Below, piece after piece: positions 43,154 through 54,980 of a stretch of 64,000 nt of DNA. The stretch spans positions 15,302,537-15,366,536 of the forward strand of contig NC_083596.1 in the NCBI RefSeq assembly GCF_027579695.1, given 5' to 3'. The notes below the pieces were generated by a model. That model searched no databases and was not told the DNA's origin. It saw nothing but the letters and a program-made list of their open reading frames with translations. Source of the stretch: Neoarius graeffei (taxonomy: Eukaryota; Chordata; Actinopteri; Siluriformes; Ariidae). The translations under genes and the position numbers were made by a program. Every line of letters starts with the position of its first letter. Positions within the stretch are counted from its first letter, which is position 1.

Positions 43154-43945
43154 TATCAAAATAACATGGCACCTACTGGACATTAATTTGAGTGCTCAGG
43201 CTTGTCAAAGTGTGGAAAGTGTTACCACAGCAGTTTTTCCCACATCCTTTTAAGCAATATGGGAATGAAAAACTCTGGAAAATCTGAATTAGTTTGGGAC
43301 ACATAATGGGCAAGTGTTACTGCATGAAATATCAGATCCAATCCTGTTACAGTACGCAAATTCAGGCCATGCAACATCAGGATTATAGATGGAAGGTAGT
43401 CGATTTGCACGGTTAATAGTGTCTCGAAATGCATGGTCAGAGAATCTGAAATAACTGATGAACTTGGAGGCACATCTTTCATTTAAAGTTTTTGCTAACT
43501 TAAATGTAGGTCACTTTAATTTTAAATGCAAGTTAAAATCAGTATGTCAATGTTGATATTGTCTTCAACTGTGTTTTTGAAGATTAGGATGCTATTTAAA
43601 TGGACATTTCTTGTTAATTTTTTTTTAATGTAAAGTTTCTTTGTAAAACAGAAATGTTATTCTTAGCCACACGATGAAAATATTATAGCCTACTCAATGA
43701 TGCATATGGAAATTAAGCATGATGTATGTTTGATATGAATACTGTGATTTTTCAACATGCAAATTGTACACTTGCAGTAAATGTTGATGATTAGCCAATA
43801 GGCTATAAAGAATGGCCTCATTGTGCACAGTGAAGTTAATGGAAGTCTTGGTCATGCTGCCCTCTTGTGGTATGGTGGAGCTGCTGCTTGCAAGTCCTTG
43901 GAAAGGACATAATGGGTGCTTTTAAAGTTATTTGTCTTTCTGAGT
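43154..43945. other. Intergenic, nothing recognised
   Basis: AT-rich sequence without a supported gene or repeat. Confidence 0.5.
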
Positions 43946-44950
43946 GGGTGGCACGGTGGTGTAGTGGTTACAGCAAGAAGGTCCTGGGTTCGAGCCCAGC
44001 GGCTGGCGAGGGCCTTTCTGTGTGGAGTTTGCATGTTCTCCCCATGTCTGCGTGGGTTTCCCCCGCAGTCCAAAGACATGCAGGTTAGGCTAATTGGTGG
44101 CTCTAAATTGACCGTAGGTGTGAATGTGAGTGTGAATGGTTGTTTGTCTTTGGTGGGGTTTACATTAGACCGTATCAGCGGATCATCAGATTAACGTTTG
44201 TAAAACGATTCGCGTGCACACAGCAACGCCAATACACGGATACGCTCGGCTCCACAGGCATCCTGCGCTCCAAATCACTCCGCCCTGAACAGCGAGTGCC
44301 CTCTGGAGGGTGCGCAATCCGGCCCTGCGCAGCTCACAGAGCGCGCGAGTGAAGCGCACGAGCAGTGATTCGGGACTGAGCCTCTGTGTGTGTGATCCCA
44401 GTGCATATCGGGCATGCGCGTCACTTACCACTTGCAAGTGGAAGGATGGCAAGCCTAAAGACAATCATAACTACACAATGGGCAGTATTTGCATCAGTAT
44501 TTTCATACTTTTATACTCTTTAATGAAAGGTGATACAAGGCGGAAGTCCGCGCCGTTTTTCAGCAGTCGCGTCACATGACCAACGCCAGCGAATCAGGAA
44601 GGTGGATGTCACAGTGACGTTGTCCAATGATGATGCCAGGTAGAGCTCAGCACAGCGTATCCGCGTATTCTCAATGTTTACACAGCACCGGACCAGACAC
44701 GATCTGGATTGAATACGTGGACCCTGGCGGATTCCCGTTTCCCGGCGTTTCCAGGCGTTTTAATGTAAACGGACAGTGCATCCGCAAAGAAAACGAGACA
44801 GATACGGTCTAATGTAAACTTGGCCTTTGTGTCAGCCCTGCGATAACCTGGCGACTTGTCCAGGGTGTACCCCGCCTCTCGCCCATAGTCAGCTGGGATA
44901 GGCTCCAGCTTGCCTGCGACCCTGTAGGACAGAATTAGTGGCTACAGATA
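43946..44950 (+). repeat. tRNA-derived SINE split by a MITE
   Basis: Head GGGTGGCACGGTGGTGTAG to TGGTTGTTTGTCTTT (44151). After the MITE the SINE resumes TTTGTGTCAGCCCTGCGATA and ends near 44950. It has a small deletion in box A. Confidence 0.9.
44152..44825. mobile_element. MITE 'TTTACATTAGACC', copy 2
   Basis: Closely matches 12052-12751 across its length, with a few indels. The flanks TTT/TTT give a 3 bp duplication within the SINE. The left terminus (GGTGGGG) is changed compared with the right (GGCC-type). Confidence 0.87.
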
Positions 44951-46434
44951 ACCAATGGATCGATGGATGTTGTTCTGAGCTGCTGTGATATACGTTTATT
45001 CATTGGTTTCTTGGTCGTCAACCATGCAATCTCTCAAATATGGTTAGACATTAACCTGTTATGGTTTCATCTTTTCAAGAAATCTTTTACATACATAGAT
45101 ACAGTACATGAAATCTCCATCTATGACCAATACTGGAAATTGTGTAGAAAGAGAATCCACCTAGCTCTCTAAAACGAATCTGATTCATATTATTGATGCA
45201 ATTATGACTCATTAAAATGAAATAAACCTCCACTCAGAAAATACTGTATAATGTGTTTTTTGTAATATTTTGCTAAAATAGTACATGACATTAAGGTTCC
45301 CTTCCTGTAACAAACTCTACATAATGGTTTGTAATGAAACCAAAGACACAAAGCAAGGCAGAGCGTCTTCGCCAGCTGGTAAGTGTTGCTAGAAAGGAAG
45401 CAGTTTCTGAATTACAGCTACTAAAGCAATACAGGCATGCTGTTTTTAAGAAAATAACAATGAGGTAATGAGAAAATCTCAAACATTTATTGATCAGTTT
45501 AGTCAATAATAAAGAAGCTGGAAAATAACTTACCAGCTGGATAACATGGCTGTCCAGCTTGACTGACCAGTTTTTCTGTAACTCGATTATTATTAAATGT
45601 TCATAATTAGCTCTGGGCTGTGAATGTAAATGATAGAACATTAATTGTGAAAACTTCCAACAAATCATCACATCATATTAATTAATGTTTGAATTCAATA
45701 GTAATCACTGTAGACTCTGATAAATATTGGGAATTATTTGATTTACTTCATTCATTTAAAAAAAAAAACACGAGTCAGTGTATTGTTGCCGAATTTTGTG
45801 GTTGTTCCTGGTTAACAGAAGTCATAACGTTATCCATGAAGGTTACTGTAAAGCGTCACCAATGTTTTCTGCATGCTTACGAGCGTCACAACAGCCCTAC
45901 ACGAAGGCCTGAAGTGGATGCGATTCTCAAGGACCCTTAATAAAGTTTGCATTTTTGACATTTTTCAGAGATAGGAAGGAAGCCTTGAGAGTGCACCTGC
46001 AAACTTCCCAGAAATTCATGGAATGCACCTGTGCATACTATTCAGTAATGGTTGAATTATTTTTTTCTTTCTTGCTGTTATGCTCAGTCTGGTGGGGTTT
46101 TTTTTTGTATCTCTTGCACATATAATTGGCTTTTGCACATATTTTTTGGGGGGGGCAGGGAGGGAGAATATATGCCCGGTCGATATTACTCACACTGAGC
46201 TTCACCTGGCTGTCCCGCTGTGCCCTTTTTATACAATTCCCCCATTTCCATTTGCTTCAGACGGCACCAATACGCCCTGACCTGGACTTTTTCAGAGCTG
46301 TCCCAGTCTGCGCCATTTCCTGCTGCCTTGAGCCTTTGATTTATGGCCCTATTGACTCAAATCGACACAGTTCATCCATTTGTATGCCAGCTGTCGTGGT
46401 GCATATGGCAGCAAGGCTAAAAGTAACCTGCTGA

Positions 46435-46438
<4 letters not shown>
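44951..46438. other. Intergenic, nothing recognised
   Basis: No supported gene. The part 46140-46430 is more GC-rich and contains no repeat that I recognise, but its frames resemble no known protein. Confidence 0.5.

Positions 46439-46476
<38 letters not shown>
46439..46476. repeat. (GA)n microsatellite
   Basis: About 19 perfect GA units. Confidence 0.97.
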
Positions 46477-46478
<2 letters not shown>

Positions 46479-46764
46479 TATTTCCCCTTCCACCCTAGTC
46501 ATTTGATTTTGTGTTTTTCAGACCTCCATTAGAAAATTAAACGGATTACGCCTACAAATCTTAAATAACATGATATTTGGGAATATATGGTTTTGGCACC
46601 ACATAGCACAGCACTGTTAAATTCTCAAATCTGATTGGTCAGAAGGGACTGATTTTTCTATAACAGCAAAGTTTATTAATCTTGTGAAAATGTTGATGAA
46701 AAGAATCTCTAGTGGCAAAGATTCCCACCACAGGTGGAAAGACTTCAGGACAGAAACACACACA

Positions 46765-47414
46765 GATTACCTGTAACATTAAAACCACTGACCGGTGCAG
46801 TGGATAACTAACTCTCTCATTACAATGGCATTTGTCAAAAACAGGCAGCAAGAACACAGATCTTGAAGCAAGAAAAATGGGCAAGCGTAAGGATCTGAGC
46901 AACTTTGACAAGGCCCAAATTGTGATGGCTAGATGACTGGGTATGAACATCTCCAAAATGGCACATCTTGTGGGGCGTTCCCGGTATGCAGTGCTTAGTC
47001 AGCATTAACTTTTTCAGCAGTTTATGCTACAGGAGCTCTTCGGTAGGATTGGACCATATGGACTAGCCTTTGTGCCCCGTGCGAATCAGCGAGCCCATGA
47101 CCCTGGTTCACCAGTTGTCCTTCCTTGGAGCACTTTTGGTAGATACTAACCACTGCATACCAGGAACACCCCATGAGATGTGCCATTTTGTTGATGCTCA
47201 GACCCAGCCATCTAGCAATCACAATTTGGCCCTTGTCAAAGTCACTCAGATCCTTACGCTTGCCCATTTTTCCTGCTTCCAACACATCAACTTCAAGAAC
47301 TGACTGTTCTCTTGCTGCCTAATATATCCCACCCTTTGACAGGTGCCATTGTAATGAGAGAAATGTTATTCGCTTCACCCGCCAGTGGTCATAATCTCAT
47401 GGCTGATCAGTGTA
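46765..47414. mobile_element. Two Tc1 5' ends joined head-to-head
   Basis: 46850-47000 carries ATGGGCAAGCGTAAGGATCT on +; the same text appears in reverse at 47255-47274. The right half (47022-47285, -) still encodes a helix-turn-helix start, [20 protein letters not shown]. The two halves meet near 47005-47022. Confidence 0.8.
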
Positions 47415-47725
47415 GGCAGATTTAAAAAAAAAAATTAAACGATGCGACATTCATTTATAAAATTAAATACATAACTAATGGCAAATTGCTGCAATAAAAA
47501 AAAACAAAACAAAACACTTCAAGCCCTGCTAATATAGAAAAATAATCAACTTGTATTCCTAAACTGTTTTATACACATCCTTAGTAGATTTCCCCAAATT
47601 ATCTGGATGTGCATATCAACTACATAACATTAACAGGGAGTGTTATTATTATTATTATTATTATTACTACTTTATATATACACACCGTACTTTATAAATT
47701 TAGATTATTATTAAAAATCTAAATT
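47415..47725. other. AT-rich spacer with (ATT)n
   Basis: (TTA)n tract at about 47643-47665 and poly(A) runs; no gene. Confidence 0.6.
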
Positions 47726-48193
47726 TTTATCGCATCGCTTCTGTGAAGGACGGCCCCATGAGGACAGTTGAGGGTTACACCTGGAAGACGCTCTGGACAC
47801 TTACAGTAATGCTTTTATGGCTGAGGACTACAGTTGTCTTGCTAACTTTAGGACTGCAGTTGTCATGAACAGTTTTGCACTCAAGTTTCCATCAATGAAG
47901 AGTTATAACATCAACGAAACTGACTTCATGTTAAAACTGCTAATGTTATAGTCATGTCGTCTGTTGTTGCCCAAATGAGGATGGGTTCCCTTTTGAGTCT
48001 GGTTCCTCTCGAGGTTTCTTCCTCATGTCGTCTGAGGGAGTTTTTCCTTGCCACCGTCGCCGCAGGCTTGCTCATTGGGGATAGATTAGGGATAAAATTA
48101 GCTCATGTTTTAAGTCGTTCAAATTCTGTAAAGCTGCTTTGCGACAATGTTTATTGTTAAAAGCGCTATACAAATAAACTTGACCTGACTACT
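47726..48193 (+). mobile_element. L2-like LINE 3' end, severely truncated
   Basis: Matches the 3' part of the LINE at 16652-18554 (TCGCATCGCTTCTGTGAAGG; AAGCGCTATACAAATAAACT; TTGACCTGAC tail). Confidence 0.88.
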
Positions 48194-48732
48194 ACTTTTT
48201 TGCATTGTAGATAATTCAGCTACACTGCGCTTGCCGTCTCTAACATCAGAATAAAGCAGCAGTCCGAGCCCAGCCGCATCTGACTTTTTGAGAACATGGG
48301 ATGGGATGAATATATTAAGCTCCCCCTCAGAAATTGCCTTGGGCAGGAATACATTCTTGGCAAGTTCTGCTCCTGAATTTTACAGATGTACAAGTGTACA
48401 GGTTCATCCAACAAACTTCACTAATGAAATATGAAGAGCTCTTAAGGAGGTAAAATTGAGAATTTGACAAGTGCTGAAAAATATCAGAAAACAGCCATCA
48501 AGTTTCAGAAGTGAGCTGTAAAGAAACTGCAGTTACTGATGTGGTTAATACAGCATGTATGAATCATCTCCTGAATTTTTCTAACATAAAAACCCCAAAT
48601 TAACATCTACAGTGTTGGTTTTAGGGCAGCTGGACACTTCTGATCGTCATCTGAGGATTTTTCATTCCGACTCCAAGTAGTGTACTCATTCCTCATGAAT
48701 GTCTTTGGTGGTCACTAATAAGAACCCACAGC

Positions 48733-48734
<2 letters not shown>

Positions 48735-48770
<36 letters not shown>
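48735..48770. repeat. (CA)n microsatellite
   Basis: GCGCGCGC leading into about 15 CA units. Confidence 0.96.
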
Positions 48771-48773
<3 letters not shown>

Positions 48774-48948
48774 CACCTGAGCTTCATCATTCATTTCTGA
48801 CTGTTTGCTCAGTGCAGTGAATCATGGGATTTTGTGCATCAGTGGCCTCAAGTCAGCTTGCATTATTGGGGGGGGGTCCACTCAGTCAACATTTCCTGCA
48901 CAGGTGCTGTCTGGGATGTGGCTTCTGGAAACAAAAAGTGTAACAAGA

Positions 48949-48951
<3 letters not shown>

Positions 48952-48983
<32 letters not shown>
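48952..48983. repeat. (CA)n microsatellite
   Basis: About 16 CA units. Confidence 0.96.
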
Positions 48984-48985
<2 letters not shown>

Positions 48986-49072
48986 AAACTATATGTGCAA
49001 CGTCCAGTGAGGGACTAAAGTGCGGCGTTATTAGAAGAAGGAGAAGGCGGATTTCAAAGCATAAATTAGAAC

Positions 49073-49078
49073 TTTATT
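49073..49078 (-). terminator. Candidate poly(A) signal of fam222b
   Basis: AATAAA on the minus strand (TTTATT on +), about 1.9 kb after the fam222b stop and followed by little coding or repeat sequence. Other AT-rich matches exist, so this is the best guess only. Confidence 0.45.
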
Positions 49079-50989
49079 TTATTATTACAATATTACAAAA
49101 AGAGTAGCACAACTCTCCACACACACTCTGTAGCTTTCGCTCATTCACTCAACAGCCACAGAGTGACAGATATGAGAAAGTCTTCTAGACTCTTCATTTC
49201 ACAGCTATAGCAAAAAAAAAAAAAAAAAAATTAAATAACCAAAAAAAAAAAAATCAAGTTTATAATTATAAATAGTCACAAATTGCAAAACTGAAGCTTT
49301 GAAACTTGGAATAAAAAGATTTTTGTTACAGCCCAGAACTACACACAGCTATAAAACATAATTACAATAAAATATTATTCTTGTTTTTGTTGCAAAGTAA
49401 TCCTAAGGAATTGCTTTCTATTCAACAAAAGCTTCAGTTAATAAAAATAAACAAGGAAAAAATTGCTGTTCCTTTATAGTCTTTTTGAAGTCATTTTCAT
49501 AATTATCAATATTATAGGTTTCATAATAACCATGCTTGTTTTCAAAGGAAAGTCCAAGGACCAAATACTTAAGGCTTTATAAGGGCTGTTCCAGAGGGAG
49601 GCAAGCAGAGAGTGGGTGATGGTAAATCCACCAACCAACCAACCAACACACACACACACACACACACACCTTCTCACTCCTCCACTAAAACGATCCCCAC
49701 GCAAATCATCCAACATTCACACAGTCATTACACTTCTTAAAAGTTACAGTAGTATAGCAGATTAGCCAGTGTACAATAAAATAATTCATCTGCTGTTTCA
49801 CCTTTGACTTCAAGTCCTCCTTGATTTACCCACAAGCGATCTTGCAAGTGATCAATTTGGTCTATTCATTCAAGCACATGTCATTAGAGCATCAGTAGCA
49901 ACTCCTAAACTGAAGTTATTTCAACAGATACATGACAAAATGTAGGATCAAATAATCTCAATTTTGGTTTGTAGTTAGTCTCTAAATGATATTAGTAACA
50001 ATCCACAATCTTCTCCAGTAGTAAGTTTAGTCCTGCTAACTTTATAACAAACCATCTAACAAGAGAACAGCCCATCTCTCGGATTCAAGTACGTTTTCAT
50101 ATCAAGAAAATGAAGCAGAAGTACAACGGCACCCCTTGAAGCTCGATCTTCTTGCAGGTCCCCCCACCTTTCAGTTCAGCCCACATTGGCTTCTTAAGAA
50201 ACTAGAACTCCACAAGTCAATCATGCTGCCTACTTCATTAATCTAAACGAGTTAAGACCTCAGTTAAACCACCTGATTTGTCGCAGCACTTTCGACTGTA
50301 ACTGATACATAAATTATGCTTCAGTCATTTTAAGCCCAGCCAGTCTAAGTGGCTTGATATGCGACCGAGAACTTCACTGATGTTATCCAGTCGAAATCAT
50401 CTTGCCAACTGCAAACTAGCATCCCATTCACATATTAATAAATTAACCTAGAGAAGAGGATGAAGCCCTCTGAATAACATCTATATTGTCGTGAACAATT
50501 TTGGGAGTAATCTGGAGATGCCAAGCAGACTCAGGCCTGATCCAGGGGAAAAAAAAAAAAAAACACCTTCCTGAACAGTGCATTACTGAGCTTATTCAGC
50601 CTACAGCTGAACTATAAACCCCTGGTTTCAGGACATCATTTCATCTTTCAGACTGTATTTCTATGCCAAGAAGACACGTCACACAGTGATGTGGGGAAAA
50701 CAAAGTGAAACCAATAACCAAAGGTAAATGGGCTTAATCCTTTAAAAAAAATTGATCACTTGCAAGAATGATGACTAAAAGGAAAAAAAAAAAAAGTGAA
50801 AAACACTGCTTTTGTTAAATGTTTCAGTTTTCAGTGATGACTTTGTTTGCTGTCTGAACTGTTAACGTGAACTGATGTGTTGTAATGCTTTTCCTCCTAT
50901 TAAGTAATTTTAAGACAGAGAGCAAAGTAGATGATTTTGTGTGGCTATCTGAAACGGACAGAGGTGGAGAGCAGAGCCTGTGTCGGAGC
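49079..50989 (-). other. fam222b: Putative 3'UTR of fam222b
   Basis: No transposon of the kinds common elsewhere in the window occurs in these 1.9 kb; only a short (CA)n at 49646-49668 and A runs. Such freedom from insertions fits a long transcribed 3'UTR. This is inference from context. Confidence 0.5.
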
Positions 50990-52671
50990 TTATCTGTACC
51001 CTGGGTGCTGGCCATGGGCCATGGGGGGAGGCCTGGGCATCTTCCCCATTAGGCCCAGATTTTGATCTCGGAAGCAGGGCGTCTGGAAGTCCCCTCCCAT
51101 GTAATCTGCCGTTTGCATCAGATTAGTCTGCCCCACTGCGGCTCCCCCTGCTACTCCTGCCGGTCGATAATGTGCCGTTCCTCCCGTGGGGGCGCAGTCC
51201 ACCCCTGGGGTGGGGTTGGTACCGCCTGTTCCATTGCCTGTCGGACCATGGAAGGGTGCGGGCAACTCCTGTGAACTGGAACTGTCGCTGTTAGGTGTTG
51301 GGAGAATACTACCCCACACGGGCACCTGATGGTAGTACTGGCCGTTGGCGTAGTGCACAACAGTGCCAGGTGGCATGGTGGTGGTGTTGACAACTGGAGG
51401 CGAAGGCGTTGGCTTATCCATGGGGGGTTTGAGGGAATAAGGCTGCCCTACACACAGCTCAGGGGGGTAGTTCATGCCTTTACAAGGGAAGCCTGGGTCC
51501 CGAGGAGCGGTTTTGCAAGGGTGCCCAGCTCCGTCTGATACATGCTGCAGGTGGGCAAGCTGATGCTGGTTCCATGACATCATCTGCTGATGCTGTTGGT
51601 GACAAATTGGATGCTGTTGGGGGTTCTGTTGGTGCTGCAGATGCTGCTGCTGTTTCAAATCGTTGTGATACACAGCCATCCTGTTTATGGCACCCATGTT
51701 GTGCAGAGGCACTCCAGTGCCTACTGATTTATCTGGTGCTCCAATGGTGCAAGAAGAGTGTCCGAGGCCTGGAGGTACAGTGCTGGAATGCCCACTGTGC
51801 ATGGCCACCCGGGAGCTGGCATTGATAAGCAAGTTGCGGCTGATGGGGCTTGGATTCGCAATTTGGCCCTCACACATGGATGTGGCTCCAGCGCCCTGGG
51901 CCCGAGCCTGGCAGAACTGGTTAATCTGGTGCACAATGGTGCTCAGATCAGCTTGGCGGCCCTGGTGCAGGGTGCCAGCCATTGAGAGAGGAATGGTTGA
52001 GGTAGAAACAGTCACATTGGGCGGGGCATCGGCATCCGTGAGTTTTCTAGTTCCACCCTGCAGACCCGGAGGAGGCTGTTGGAGGTGTTGTTGCTGCTGC
52101 TGCTGTTGAAGCAAGAGAGCGGGAGGAGGCTGTGGACCTGGGTGACCAAGAGGAGGGGGGTGGGAAAGAGGCTGTGTCCTCCCCATACCTTGTGGGTGCT
52201 GGGGCATTGCTGAGGGTGCATGATGCCCAAGTCCCTGGTGTTGCTGTTGGAGGGGCTGGAGATTCTGACCGTGTTGTGGGAGGCCTTGTGGATGTTGTGG
52301 GGGTCTCTGAAGCGGCTGTGGTGCATGCTGAAGGGTTAAAGTGCTTGGTGCCGGGCCATACCCACTTCCAGGGGCGCTCATCGTCACACGTGTACCGGTG
52401 AAGTCTTTGATGATGCCCTTGGTGACGGGTGCCTTGACTATAGCCAAAAGGCCAGCCTTGGCTGCAGACTGTGAAGGGGGATAGGGACTGTAGCGTGCAC
52501 CACCCGCGTCCAATCCGTTGACAGTGCGCCGCACGTGGTTGCGCTGTGGGACCTTGACGCTGTTAGGAAAAATTTTAATGGTCAGCGGGCTGTTGGCCAC
52601 CTTCTTAGCATAAGCGTCCAGCTCCGCAGGGGTCGGATACTGGGCTGATCTCATCCTCTGTGTAGTGTCCC
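50990..52671 (-). CDS. fam222b: FAM222B, large terminal coding exon
   Basis: The exon starts after a clear acceptor (TGTGTCTCTAG, AG at 52673-52672), with GG completing a split Trp codon and then DTTQRMRSAQYPTPAEL. The family's N-terminal block (YPTPAELDAYAKKVANSPLT, KIFPNSVKVPQRNHVRRTVN) is nearly unchanged. Further conserved blocks: APPNVTVSTSTIPLSMA, IVHQINQFCQARA, CEGQIANPSPISRNLLINAS, ILPTPNSDSSSSQELPAPFH and the C-terminal QHPGYR. Between them lie Gln/His/Pro-rich stretches (QQQQQQQ coded near 52090-52108). The order and wording fit FAM222B and not FAM222A. The function is unknown; FAM222 proteins are thought to be nuclear. An upstream coding exon is required and was not found in the window; an internal ATG at 52654 could also serve as start. 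Confidence 0.92.
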
Positions 52672-54303
52672 CTAGAGACACAGAGAAGGACATATAAATA
52701 AAGAGGGAGAGAAAGAAGAAATAAGTGAACAAAAGAACTGACAAATACAGGGAAAACAGCATCAAAAGGAGCAATAAAGGGGTGCTTTAACAGCAATGTA
52801 AGGAGGAGTGAGAGTTAACAGGATCAGGAGTAGCCAGAGCAGAGGGCACAAGAAAGGAGCCGAACCTGAATGCACCAATATTCTCAGGTTACTAGTTTCC
52901 ACAGAGCCACAAAAAGGCCCTTGAGTTTTAACTGATAGACACACCCAGTACCACTACAGTGCAAGCACCACACATGCGCACGACCATGCCAGGGTCACTG
53001 CTGTGCTGAGAAAGGTCTAGCCCAACCCAAATAAAATTTGACCAGTATTGAAACGGGCCACCACAGGACCAATCAGTGGACGGAGTAGAGGGGGCTGTCA
53101 AATTGTGCATAACAAATGACTGGTTATAACCCACTGGACAGTGGTACTGGGATACTGATCAGAAGGGTGAGAGTTCTCACCACAGCACTGTCAAGCAACT
53201 ACTTGAGCAAACCTGTCTGCCCCATGGATGCTGCATCATGGCTGATGTACTGCAAGGTAGATGTACCCAATGAATACAAATCTAAACTGCTGACCGAGTG
53301 TACACGAGAACACATCACCGACACAGGAAATTACTACAGTACTGATGGTCATTGTAGAGGTAAGTTATGATGCATATGCACATTTTTTCAGCATATCCAG
53401 CACATCAGCCTCCTCCTAATGACTTAATGTGTTCTAACATTTAAAAAGAAATCTCTCGTACTGACATAGGTTAATTACAAGGTGTGCATGCAAGTGGTTG
53501 AAGTAGATGAATGCTCATCACCCCCCCCCACGTTGAGGAGCATTGGCTATAAGCCTGTATTGAAAGAGGGTGCAGTATCAACAATTAAAGGAAAAGCAAA
53601 CTACAAGAAAAGGAAAGGGAGTTCAGTTGCACCAGTCCTCCTGGAGTGAGCAGAGGGTTGTTGCTAAAACCTGGGATGGAACGGGATGGGGCATATCGCT
53701 CGGGCAGTGACCTCCTTGCAGTTGTTGCTAAAACCGGTGACATCCCGTTTCGTCTCGGGTTTTAGTAATTGCCTGAGCCCAGCAGTAATGGCGGAATGCA
53801 CAGTGTGAGGAAAAGTGAATGAGTGGACCAGCCGTCTTATTTCTAAACTGGATATTGCTGCCATCTCGCCCTTACGTAGAAGAAGTGAATGAACGGAGAA
53901 CTGAACGAACAACTGAAAGTCCGATTGTTTCAAAAACAATCGGCCTTCAAGAAGCGAGAACACAGATGGGTAAACGCCAACTCTCATTTGGATTAAAAAA
54001 AAAAAAACCACATTGTTTATCTGCATTTAGATGAATACATGTAACTTGTATTGTGTGTTTAAGTTAGCGGTATAAGATTATTTAATTTGCTTCAGAATGT
54101 GATTGTCTTAGTTCATCTGATTATTTAATTAACCTTTTACGTTTTATCAGTGAAAATGCATGCATGTACATGTCTGTTGCATAAGTTATAACACCCATCC
54201 TGTTTTAATGAGAGTCAACCCACAATCACTGAAGTCAAATCAGTCTTAGTTGAGCAAGTTGGTAACGGTATTTCTTACTTTCACCATAAAAATTTATTTC
54301 TAT
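52672..54303. other. Upstream/intron sequence of fam222b
   Basis: No coding exon or known transposon recognised. Sequence resembling TTGCTAAAACC occurs twice (53662 and 53724) beside CGGGATGG/GTTTCGTC text. Confidence 0.5.
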
Positions 54304-54980
54304 TGCCGCTTTTCCACTACCAACGCGGCTGAGCCGAGCCGTGCCGTGCTGAGTCGGGCTGAGTCGAGCTGAGTGGGGATGTTGGAGTTGCATTTCGACT
54401 ACAACCGCGCTGAACCGTGCTGGCTGGAAGTGGGTGGACACATTGGGTGGAGTTAGCGAAAGTGGGTGGACGTCAGGTGATGTCGTTAGGCGGCGCAAAC
54501 AGTGACATCAGTGATCTTTTAAGCGGTAGTCTCACAACCCGGAGAGTAAACAATAAACATGGAGGACATGGAGTCGTTAGTGTTGCTGGTCTTGGTGCTG
54601 TGGCTTGTTGTCACCGACAACACCAACAGATACTGGCAAGAGCGTATAGATGAGGCGAGGCGCATAAGGCTTCATAATTCTCGTAATTCGTAATTCTCCT
54701 TCTTCCGGGTTTACGGTGTTTACAGATCCCAGCGTGCTCGCGGGGCGTGTGAGGACACTCCTCCTCACCAATCAGTGCACAGGGGAGTGTCTCCTCACGC
54801 CCCTAGCCTCACTCAGCTTGGTTTGGCTCGCTTCAGCCCCACTCCAAAACCGTGCGAGTTTTGGGGGCTAAGCAGGGCTGAAGCGAGCTGAGTCGTGCTG
54901 TTTTTAGATAGTCGAAACGTGAGCCGTGTCGGGCTGAAGTGAGCTGAAGTGAGCTGAAAAAGGGTAGTGGAAAAGGGCCA
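54304..54980. mobile_element. MITE 'TTTTCCACTAC', copy 2 (Harbinger-like)
   Basis: Same ends and body as 19911-20603, with flanks TAT/TAT. It keeps the small frame at 54559-54693. Confidence 0.87.
54559..54693 (+). pseudogene. Small ORF in MITE copy 2
   Basis: 44 residues: MEDMESLVLLVLVLWLVVTD then NRYWQERIDEARRIRL. Only a few changes from copy 1, and the differing 3' ends are due to an indel. Confidence 0.5.

Noticed and set aside
45291-45671. 126-residue minus-strand frame
   Set aside because: AT-rich, no domain, no splice support; treated as chance.
51687-52109. 140-residue plus-strand frame inside fam222b
   Set aside because: Antisense shadow; the poly-Cys end is the reverse of the poly-Gln codons.
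50990-52671. FAM222A as the identity of the minus-strand gene
   Set aside because: The blocks STSTIPLSMA, CEGQIANPSPIS, ILPTPNSDSS and QHPGYR fit FAM222B; FAM222A differs at each.
52672-52774. Longer N-terminus for the fam222b frame, to an ATG at 52774
   Set aside because: It lies upstream of a strong splice acceptor, encodes a hydrophobic run unlike the FAM222 family, and family members have an exon junction at the split Trp codon.
53116-53370. 84-residue plus-strand frame as a host exon
   Set aside because: No resemblance to a known protein and no convincing splice context; possibly chance.
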